DNA of 21,037 nt from Acidobacteriaceae bacterium (GTDB taxonomy: Bacteria; Acidobacteriota; Terriglobia; Terriglobales; Acidobacteriaceae). Both the position numbers and the translations under genes were made by a program. The notes beneath the pieces are model-generated. The model searched no databases and was not told the origin of the DNA. It saw only the letters and a list, made by a program, of their open reading frames with translations. Where the stretch lies: assembly GCA_003133425.1 (NCBI GenBank), contig PKXI01000439.1, positions 1 to 21,037 of the forward strand, written 5' to 3'. Below are positions 16,290 through 21,037 of this stretch, in pieces (the first letter of the stretch is position 1; the number at the start of each line of letters is the position of its first letter).

Positions 16290-17318
16290 CTACGCGATGG
16301 GGTGACGGTACGCCGCCGAATAACGGCCGGTCAGATGATGTTCGAGTTGACGCTCAATGTCGCCCAGCATGCCGCTCGCCCCAAACCGAAACAGCGACGG
16401 CTCGAGCCACGGCCGCCCCAGCTCTTCTTTCATCAGCGCCAGCCAGTCCAGTGACTGCTTGGCGGTGCGGATGCCGCCCGCCGCCTTGAAGCCCACTGCC
16501 ATGCCAGTCCGCTCTGCGTAATCGCGGAGCGCGCGGACCATCGTCAGCGTTACCGGGAGCGTGGCGTTCACGGCTTCCTTACCCGTCGATGTCTTGATGA
16601 AATCCGCGCCGGCCATCATGGCCACCCAACTTGCGCGCGCCACATTGCGAAGCGTCATCAGGTCTCCGGTAGCCAGAATCGCCTTCATATGAACCGGCCC
16701 GCAGGCCTGCTTGAAAGCGGCAACCTCGTCGTACAGAGCCTGCCACTCGCCGTTAAAAACGTGCGCGCGCGTAATCACAATGTCGATCTCCGTCGCGCCC
16801 GCCTCTATTGAGCGGTGAATCTCCGCTACCCGCTCCGCCAACGGCGATAACCCGGCAGGAAATCCCGCCGAAACCGCGGCCACTGGAATCCCCGATCCCT
16901 CCAGCGCCTTCACCGCCGTCTCAACATAAGCGTGATATACGCAGACGGCTCCGACCGTCAGATGCAACTCCTCAATACCGAGCCCCTCCACCAGGTGCCG
17001 CTGCAACGGATTGCGCGCTTTCGCGCAGAGCCGGCGCACGCGATCGGCAGAGTCGTCGCCGCTCAGCGTCGTCAAATCCATGCACGCAATCGCGCGCAAC
17101 AGCCACGCGGCCTGATTCTCCTTCTTAACGGTGCGCCGCGCGCAATGAGTCGTCGCCCGTCGCTCCACCGCACTGGTGTTAACCCGCACCTTCTCCACCC
17201 AATCCATATTGAGGGGAATGCCCCGGTTGGCTTCGAGCGCGCGCCCGTTCAATACCACCGGGACTCGCTGAGCCGTACCTGCCGCGCTGTGCGCTGATGT
17301 TGCTGATTGGAGTGCCAT
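16290..17318 (-). CDS. deoC: Deoxyribose-phosphate aldolase
   Basis: The enzyme splits 2-deoxyribose 5-phosphate to glyceraldehyde 3-phosphate and acetaldehyde. The 342-residue product belongs to the longer DeoC type with an N-terminal extension of roughly 70 residues. Catalytic positions are seen: Asp179 in E-I-D-I-V, the Schiff-base lysine Lys212 in M-K-A-I-L-A-T-G, and Lys242 in F-I-K-T-S-T-G-K. The phosphate loop G-F-K-A-A-G-G-I-R-T follows at 276-285. The ATG at 17318 has GGAGACAG eight bases upstream. The aldehyde dehydrogenase gene follows by 29 bases, which makes a two-step route from deoxyribose phosphate to acetate likely. No deoxynucleoside phosphorylase or kinase is nearby. Confidence 0.93.
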   Translation of the reverse strand: MALQSATSAHSAAGTAQRVPVVLNGRALEANRGIPLNMDWVEKVRVNTSAVERRATTHCARRTVKKENQAAWLLRAIACMDLTTLSGDDSADRVRRLCAKARNPLQRHLVEGLGIEELHLTVGAVCVYHAYVETAVKALEGSGIPVAAVSAGFPAGLSPLAERVAEIHRSIEAGATEIDIVITRAHVFNGEWQALYDEVAAFKQACGPVHMKAILATGDLMTLRNVARASWVAMMAGADFIKTSTGKEAVNATLPVTLTMVRALRDYAERTGMAVGFKAAGGIRTAKQSLDWLALMKEELGRPWLEPSLFRFGASGMLGDIERQLEHHLTGRYSAAYRHPIA

Positions 17319-17855
17319 TTTACTGTCTCCATTTGGAACTGATAAGTAGATCTATCCAGAATACTTCCTCCCATCTCTGGCAGAGGAGCTGCGATCATAT
17401 AGTCGAAGCAAGAAGGATAAATCTCGCGCCACCGCAAATCAACAGCGGAATCGACCAGCGCATCTTCGGGCGCGGCGCTCATGCCATTATTCGCAACCTA
17501 TTCCGCGGGAAGTGCTTAAGAAAGGCGATGTTGTAATTGCCGTACTTCACATTCGTCTACCGAGCTTCGACCAGTCTTTCAGAATCTCTCAGCCGTGCCT
17601 CGATGAACGCACCGCCACCAGCCAGAGTATTCCCTTGGAAGCAGCCGCGAGCAGCGTAACGTTCCAGGGTGGCTACTTTCCGCTATGTTCGATACTCTGG
17701 AGCATGCAGCGGTGGTGCAGTTCTGTCAGCTTGCCAAAGGAGCCATAAAAAACCGTGCTGAAACCGTAACTCACACCACCTGAATAGCCCGCACTCGGAA
17801 TACTTCGCGAGTAAGCGGTACAATAGAAACAAAATAAAAGAGTTACAAAAAATCA
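17319..17855. other. Gene-free stretch upstream of deoC and the tRNA gene
   Basis: This stretch separates the divergent deoC (minus) and tRNA (plus) genes. Short frames exist on both strands but none has a ribosome binding site or a recognisable product. It must hold the deoC promoter near 17319-17420 and the tRNA promoter near its right end. Nothing else was recognised. Confidence 0.5.
17819..17824 (+). promoter_or_regulatory. Possible -10 box of the tRNA gene
   Basis: TACAAT lies 31 bases before the mature tRNA 5' end, at a suitable distance for a short leader transcript. No good -35 hexamer is seen 16-18 bases upstream. Confidence 0.3.
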
Positions 17856-17931
<76 letters not shown>

Positions 17932-17978
17932 TAGAATCAACAACTTACTTAAGTTTCCACGCCTCTTTAAAACCGCCG

Positions 17979-17998
17979 GTGATACTATTAGTGATACT
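17979..17998 (+). repeat. Direct repeat GTGATACT x2, 12-base period
   Basis: GTGATACT occurs at 17979-17986 and 17991-17998, one helical turn plus about two bases apart. It lies between the tRNA attachment site and the integrase start, where arm-type sites for integrase or excisionase are usual. A binding role is inferred. Confidence 0.35.
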
Positions 17999-18019
17999 TC
18001 GTGCGGTTGGTGCGTCCAG

Positions 18020-19054
18020 ATGCGAAAAGACGAGGCAAAGGCTATTCGTGGCGTGTGGGAACGCGAGCCCGGCTCAAACGTCTGGTGGATACGATACCGC
18101 GATGCAAGTGGGAAGCTGAGGCGTGAGAAGGTTGGACGCAAAGGCGATGCAATTGACCTGCTGAACAAGCGCCGGAATGACCGCCGTGTAGGCGTCAAGA
18201 TGCCGGACAATCTCCGGAATGCTGGCATTCGATTCGGCATGCTTGCCGATGACATTGAAACGTACAGTAAAGCGCATCACCGCGACCAAAAGCACATAGT
18301 CTCACGTCTAAAGAGAATCCGCCCGGATTTTGGCGAGAGGGTTGCAGACAGCATCACTCCGCAAGAAATTGATGCTTGGCTCACAAATAACACAAAAAAG
18401 CCCGCAACGAGTAATCGGTACCGCGCTCTATTCTCGCTAGTTTTTCGCGAGGCCCTTCGAAACGGGAAAGTCAAGAGCAACCCGGCTCGGCTTGTCCAGA
18501 TGCGTACGGAGAATAACGCACGGCTCAGATTTCTCAGCCGGAATGAATACAAGAAGCTTCTGGACATCATCAAGCGTGACAACGCAGAGCAGGTGCCAGC
18601 ATTCATCGTGAGCGTCTATACAGGGATGCGTTGGGGAGAACAATACTCGTTGACGTGGGAGCAAGTAGACCTCAAGCGTAAAGTCATTCGTTTGACGAAG
18701 ACCAAGAATGGGTCGGCGCGAAATGTGCCGTTGAACAGCGTGGCTTTAGAGGCTCTCAAAGAGCAGCAAGCGAGTGTAGCCCATCAGCGGGGAGATGATG
18801 TGTTCCCACGTCCGGGGCCGAGTTCCGATTGCCGCTGGTGGTTTGCTCCTGCCCTGACAGAGGCGGAGATTACCGACTATACATGGCACAACAACAGGCA
18901 CACGTTCTGCTCTTGGTTGGCGATGGCAGGAGTGAGCACGAAAGAAATTCAAGTGCTGGCTGGTCATAAAACCATAGCGATGGCTGCACGCTATGCACAC
19001 TTGTCACCGGAAGCTACAGCATCGGCGTCAGAGCGACTCGTTACGGGTCCGTAG
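18020..19054 (+). CDS. Tyrosine recombinase (integrase)
   Basis: The 344-residue protein catalyses site-specific integration and excision. It has an N-terminal basic arm-binding region (W-W-I-R-Y-R-D-A-S-G-K near 22-32), a SAM-like core-binding domain (about 70-155), and a catalytic domain with the full set: Arg204 in T-G-M-R-W-G-E, the beta-hairpin lysine in T-K-T-K-N-G near 226-231, His290 and Arg293 in H-N-N-R-H, His316 in G-H-K-T and Tyr325 in A-A-R-Y-A-H-L-S-P. The start is not certain: no clear Shine-Dalgarno precedes the ATG at 18020, and the frame stays open back through the tRNA gene without another standard start close by. Its 3' end overlaps the excisionase-like gene on the other strand by 64 bases. 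Confidence 0.95.
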   Translation: MRKDEAKAIRGVWEREPGSNVWWIRYRDASGKLRREKVGRKGDAIDLLNKRRNDRRVGVKMPDNLRNAGIRFGMLADDIETYSKAHHRDQKHIVSRLKRIRPDFGERVADSITPQEIDAWLTNNTKKPATSNRYRALFSLVFREALRNGKVKSNPARLVQMRTENNARLRFLSRNEYKKLLDIIKRDNAEQVPAFIVSVYTGMRWGEQYSLTWEQVDLKRKVIRLTKTKNGSARNVPLNSVALEALKEQQASVAHQRGDDVFPRPGPSSDCRWWFAPALTEAEITDYTWHNNRHTFCSWLAMAGVSTKEIQVLAGHKTIAMAARYAHLSPEATASASERLVTGP

Positions 19055-19221
19055 TGATTGCTCGACGCATACTTCACCAATGAGGCGTGCGTGATGAGCA
19101 CCCTGCGTCCGTTGCGGCGAGTGTCAAGTTTCTTATCTGCAATCGCATAATCGACCGACCGCACACTGATGGACAGTTGCCGTGCGGCTTCCTTCCTGTC
19201 ATATAAAAGTCTGGACTCCAT
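18991..19221 (-). CDS. Excisionase-like HTH protein
   Basis: The 76-residue protein has the pattern of the MerR-like helix-turn-helix of excisionases (HTH_17 type): L-Y-D-R-K-E-A-A-R-Q-L-S-I-S-V-R-S-V-D-Y, then a basic wing R-R-N-G-R-R-V-L-I-T-H-A-S-L. Such proteins steer integrase towards excision or regulate element genes. It overlaps the end of the integrase gene, tail to tail, by 64 bases, which allows mutual antisense effects. Its frame stays open upstream to a TAG at 19315-19317, with coding-like residues (F-D-A-F-T-A-A-Y-N-R-R-K) but no standard start codon in that part, and it overlaps the previous frame by 23 bases. A longer protein formed by frameshifting is discussed in the findings. 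Confidence 0.72.
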   Translation of the reverse strand: MESRLLYDRKEAARQLSISVRSVDYAIADKKLDTRRNGRRVLITHASLVKYASSNHYGPVTSRSDADAVASGDKCA

Positions 19222-19399
19222 ATCGCATATCCGTTCTCGGTGCTTCCTTGATTTGCGGCGGTTGTACGCCGCTGTGAAAGCATCGAAACTTGACCCCCGA
19301 GATACCGGATTTTGCTACTTCGTCGCTCGTGAACCACGTCCGGGGTGAACGAGTGAAGGTGCAGTAGATTTTGACTTCATGCGGTGAGATAGTTGTCAT
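19199..19399 (-). CDS. Small protein of unknown function, possible N-terminal part of the excisionase
   Basis: The ATG at 19399 has TAGGAG with about nine bases spacing, so translation starts here. The first 34 residues (I-S-P-H-E-V-K-I-Y, then T-W-F-T-S-D-E-V-A-K-S-G-I-S) look like the start of a winged-helix domain. After a GGGGG run at 19294-19298 the residues look less natural, while the frame of the downstream excisionase becomes coding-like. Either this is a separate 66-residue protein that overlaps the next gene by 23 bases, or it is the N-terminus of a longer protein split by a one-base shift. I do not recognise the family. Confidence 0.5.
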   Translation of the reverse strand: MTTISPHEVKIYCTFTRSPRTWFTSDEVAKSGISGVKFRCFHSGVQPPQIKEAPRTDMRYGVQTFI

Positions 19400-19409
19400 C
19401 TGGCTTCTC

Positions 19410-19511
19410 CTAATGCTCCTTTGGTTCCCGCCAAGCCCTCTCTCCTGATGGGGCTCGGTGCGGATTGGTCGTGGTTGTAGGGCTGGACATTCCACCCGCT
19501 GCTGCTTTCAT
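19410..19511 (-). CDS. Very small ORF, 33 residues, unknown
   Basis: The ATG at 19511 overlaps the TGA of the preceding small frame (ATGA), and its TAG stop lies ten bases before the ATG of the next gene, overlapping that gene's AGGAG. This packing suggests a translated member of a coupled operon. The product is Thr/Pro/Ala-rich with no recognisable domain. Evidence is spacing only. Confidence 0.35.
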   Translation of the reverse strand: MKAAAGGMSSPTTTTNPHRAPSGERAWREPKEH

Positions 19512-19618
19512 GCTGCCCGTCCCCAAAACTGCTTGGCGACATCCTGCCACGTGAAGACTTCATCGCACACGCGGTTGATGTACTGAGGGGCGATGCGGCC
19601 ATGGCTACCGTACCGCAC
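19508..19618 (-). CDS. Very small ORF, 36 residues, unknown
   Basis: A GTG at 19618, 13 bases after the stop of the winged-helix gene, opens a 36-residue frame (starts R-Y-G-S-H-G-R-I-A-P-Q-Y, later D-E-V-F-T-W-Q-D-V-A-K). Its composition looks like a folded protein segment, more so than the other frames here. Its TGA overlaps the next ATG (ATGA). No strong ribosome binding site is seen; translation could be coupled to the upstream gene. It could also be a fragment of a longer gene. Confidence 0.38.
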   Translation of the reverse strand: MRYGSHGRIAPQYINRVCDEVFTWQDVAKQFWGRAA

Positions 19619-19631
19619 GGGGTTTTGTAGT

Positions 19632-20066
19632 CTACTTGGTAGGCAAAGAGTATTCTTCTGCCACACGAACCCGCACCGGGTACGTGGGCGGTTGTGCCTC
19701 TTTCTCCACCACGCGAACCCGCACAGCGTGCGTAGCCGCTGGTGTTTCTTCTATTACACGAACCCGCACCGGGCGCGTAGCCTGTGGTGCCGTGGCGGTC
19801 CTTGTGTCGATAGACACGCGCCCTTCTGGCTCTTGCAAATACTTCTTGTTGTCGTTCGCAAACCACAGGGTCTTGCTGTGGGGCCCTGACCGCTCAAGAC
19901 GACCAGTGATGTCGCCTTCCTTTTTCATCGCGGCGGTGAGGGCGCGGATGATGTTGTAGCTGAGGCGAAACGCCCGAGCGAGTTCCATGTTGGAGACACC
20001 GGGAATTGCCTCAATAGCTGCCAAAATCTCGCCGTAACGATAGTTGAACAGTTCACCCTTGTACAT
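19632..20066 (-). CDS. Winged-helix protein with repetitive C-terminal tail
   Basis: The 144-residue product has a predicted winged helix-turn-helix at about 10-70 (E-I-L-A-A-I-E-A-I-P-G-V-S-N-M-E-L-A-R-A, then a second helix and a short wing), so it probably binds DNA. The tail from about 97 carries three repeats of 15-16 residues with the core P/A-V-R-V-R-V at 99, 114 and 130, separated by acidic-Pro linkers. This alternating Arg-Val pattern suggests short beta strands or a nucleic-acid contact. GGAG lies eight bases before the ATG at 20066. It may be the element's regulator, given its place in the gene string. The family is unknown to me. Confidence 0.7.
   Translation of the reverse strand: MYKGELFNYRYGEILAAIEAIPGVSNMELARAFRLSYNIIRALTAAMKKEGDITGRLERSGPHSKTLWFANDNKKYLQEPEGRVSIDTRTATAPQATRPVRVRVIEETPAATHAVRVRVVEKEAQPPTYPVRVRVAEEYSLPTK
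19661..19782 (-). repeat. In-frame tandem repeats inside the winged-helix gene
   Basis: On the plus strand the core CGAACCCGCAC begins at 19666, 19714 and 19759, spacings 48 and 45 bases. The unit therefore changes by one whole codon and the frame is kept. The cores are almost identical while the linkers differ, as expected of a repeat that has expanded and then diverged under selection for the protein. Confidence 0.75.
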
Positions 20067-20153
20067 TTTGTTTTCTCCGTTCGGTTATTGGTTATCCGTT
20101 GTGGCCTTTGCCTGTGACTTGAGAGCGTTGCTCACTTGCCGCTGGCTACAGAC

Positions 20154-20630
20154 TCAACACTCCAACTGCCGTCGCGGTTCTTGACGAGGGCGAGGCTGCT
20201 TCCGCTTCTCAACGAACACTGGCATTTGCATTGGGCTTGGCGTGAATTCCACCGCCCGACGCTTTGCTTCTGCCTCAGGCAAGGGATTTGTTATGGGGCT
20301 CGGCGTGAATTCGCACTTCGGGCGTTGTTCAAACAGAGCACAGGCCTCAGTCTGCTTGATGTCCCGCACAGAGTAATCGTCCTCAACCACGCCCCATTCG
20401 TTCAGACTCTTATCCGCTCTCCGGCCATCCCGCTGACCGTAGCGAACGATTTCACCGGGGTAGGCGATGATTTCAGCTTCGCCTCCACCCTCATCGCCGC
20501 AGTAGTGACCGAATACTAACTCCGGCTTCTTTCCAACAGGCCACGCAACGACACGCGCAATCCATGGACGCGAGTAGCGACGAGGGTTGTACGAGTGAAA
20601 TGAAATTGCAACACGCTTGCCAATTGGCAT
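20154..20630 (-). CDS. Element protein of unknown function, 158 residues
   Basis: AAAGGAG lies seven bases before the ATG at 20630, which decides this start over the ATG 54 bases upstream. The N-terminal 90 residues look like a folded alpha/beta or beta-barrel domain (R-P-W-I-A-R-V-V-A-W-P-V-G, then G-D-E-G-G-G-E-A-E-I, P-G-E-I-V-R-Y-G-Q-R-D). The tail from about 103 is low-complexity, rich in Pro, Arg and Glu, with E-F-T-P-S-P twice (107 and 128). I recall similar N-terminal patterns in accessory proteins on plasmids and islands, without known function. It is part of the minus-strand string of element genes. Confidence 0.65.
   Translation of the reverse strand: MPIGKRVAISFHSYNPRRYSRPWIARVVAWPVGKKPELVFGHYCGDEGGGEAEIIAYPGEIVRYGQRDGRRADKSLNEWGVVEDDYSVRDIKQTEACALFEQRPKCEFTPSPITNPLPEAEAKRRAVEFTPSPMQMPVFVEKRKQPRPRQEPRRQLEC
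20233..20312 (-). repeat. Direct repeat encoding E-F-T-P-S-P twice
   Basis: GGGCTTGGCGTGAATTC at 20233-20249 and GGGCTCGGCGTGAATTC at 20296-20312 (plus strand) differ at one base and lie 63 bases, or 21 codons, apart within the 158-residue gene. Confidence 0.6.
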
Positions 20631-20646
20631 CTTTAATCTCCTTTCT

Positions 20647-20718
20647 TTAATTGCGGGCCACACGGTCGGCGCGGTCGTCAGCATCTTCTACTGTTAGCTG
20701 ACCTTCTTCCTCTGCCAT
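20647..20718 (-). CDS. Possible 23-residue ORF
   Basis: An ATG at 20718, inside the end of the 48-codon frame, opens an acidic 23-residue peptide (M-A-E-E-E-G-Q-L-T-V-E-D-A-D-D) that stops 16 bases before the start of the next gene. A G-rich GGTGGGG lies just before it. It fills the only gap in the gene string, but the length is too short to judge. Confidence 0.25.
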   Translation of the reverse strand: MAEEEGQLTVEDADDRADRVARN

Positions 20719-20840
20719 CCCCACCGGGCGATGGATGCGATACGTGGTGATTCACTGCGTTGCTCGGGGGTCAGGTTGGCGGCACGTTTCGTGCCTCCTC
20801 TACGACCTTGTTCAACTGCGGCTTGGTTCTTAGTTGCCAT
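20694..20840 (-). CDS. Small basic protein, 48 residues
   Basis: The ATG at 20840 overlaps the TGA of the upstream frame (TGATG), so it is translationally coupled. The product has the pattern G-R-R-G-G-T-K-R-A-A-N-L-T-P-E-Q-R-S-E, then A-S-I-A-R-W-G, which I recognise as a recurrent small-protein type in phages and islands (L-T-P-E-Q-R followed by a helix and A-R-W). Its function is unknown. It is basic and probably alpha-helical and could bind nucleic acid. Confidence 0.6.
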   Translation of the reverse strand: MATKNQAAVEQGRRGGTKRAANLTPEQRSESPRIASIARWGWQRKKVS

Positions 20841-21037
20841 CACTTCACCGAATCCTCATACAGGAATCCCCCACGCTTTGCGGCTTCAATCATCTCCTTG
20901 GTGTCCATGATGGTGGGTTTGCGACCGTGTGCAACTTCAAAGTCCGCCAGCCATTGCTTGGCCTTGGCTTCTTTCACGGGGTCAATTATGCGAGTAGCAT
21001 TCTGTGCCCTAAGTTCACTGGACAGTGCTGAGTTCGA
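20840..21037 (-). CDS. Partial ORF at window edge, C-terminal 65 residues
   Basis: The frame is open from the right edge to a TGA at 20840-20842. The visible part looks coding: K-E-A-K-A-K-Q-W-L-A-D-F-E-V-A-H, then M-D-T-K-E-M-I-E-A-A-K-R-G-G-F-L-Y-E-D-S-V-K at the end. The start lies beyond the window or at a GTG near 20977, which would leave 45 residues. The overlap with the next gene supports it as real. The family is not recognised. Confidence 0.5.
   Translation of the reverse strand, partial: SNSALSSELRAQNATRIIDPVKEAKAKQWLADFEVAHGRKPTIMDTKEMIEAAKRGGFLYEDSVK

Larger units (their letters stand above)
17932..21037. mobile_element. tRNA-integrated element, integrase end, incomplete
   Basis: From the tRNA onward the window holds a tyrosine recombinase, an excisionase-like HTH protein, and a set of small, tightly packed minus-strand genes of unknown function. 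Base composition is visibly less GC-rich than in the host genes to the left. The gene string runs off the right edge. No phage structural, conjugation or defence gene is visible, so whether it is a prophage, an integrative plasmid or a satellite element cannot be told. Confidence 0.75.

Noticed and set aside
17512..17748. A 78-codon plus-strand frame upstream of the tRNA
   Set aside because: There is no Shine-Dalgarno sequence and composition is not coding-like.
19396..19866. A 156-codon minus-strand frame across the repeat tail and the tiny ORFs
   Set aside because: It is out of frame with the well-started winged-helix gene over most of its length, and its composition (Gly/Arg/Ser-rich) is that of a shadow frame.

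Overview
The window looks like a chromosomal segment of a GC-rich soil-type bacterium, most likely an Acidobacteriota (class Terriglobia). This rests on overall gene style, abundant Tat/Sec exported proteins, a two-domain ALDH16-type dehydrogenase next to deoC, and a dispersed intergenic repeat near base 36-88 of a type I associate with these genomes. The taxonomic call is inference; no rRNA is present.

Layout. Bases 1-950 hold a tetraheme cytochrome c gene on the minus strand. Overlapping its stop codon is what looks like the first 40 codons of a Tat-exported partner that is then broken off. Bases 953-1532 are gene-free, with a diverged short repeat. Next come an exported YkuD-type L,D-transpeptidase (1533-2315), a repeat-rich spacer, and a large secreted beta-helix glycosidase with PKD- and PA14-like modules (2680-4869). 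cysE and cysK (4916-6714) form a cysteine biosynthesis pair. They are followed on the map by phosphoenolpyruvate carboxylase (ppc, 7007-9856) and an ABC-F ATPase (9895-11859). L-rhamnose mutarotase (minus) and a Tat-exported Gfo/Idh/MocA oxidoreductase (plus, 12561-13769) are divergent around a 310-base shared control region. A strong bidirectional hairpin separates the latter from deoC-ALDH (16290-17318 and 13861-16260). That pair can split deoxyribose 5-phosphate to acetaldehyde and oxidise the aldehyde.

From 17856 onward the character changes. A tRNA-Ile(CAT) gene is followed directly by a tyrosine recombinase gene, and then by a minus-strand string of small genes that converges on it. The string comprises an excisionase-like HTH protein, several very small ORFs with stop/start overlaps, a winged-helix protein with a repetitive tail, a 158-residue accessory protein and further small ORFs running off the end of the window. 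This is the tRNA-proximal end of an integrative element. Its far att site is not visible in the window.

The host part is mostly ordinary metabolism. The most interesting material is the mini-gene operon of the integrative element with a possible homopolymer frameshift next to its excisionase, the ALDH16-like protein with a degenerate second domain coupled to deoC, and the truncated Tat gene coupled to the cytochrome.
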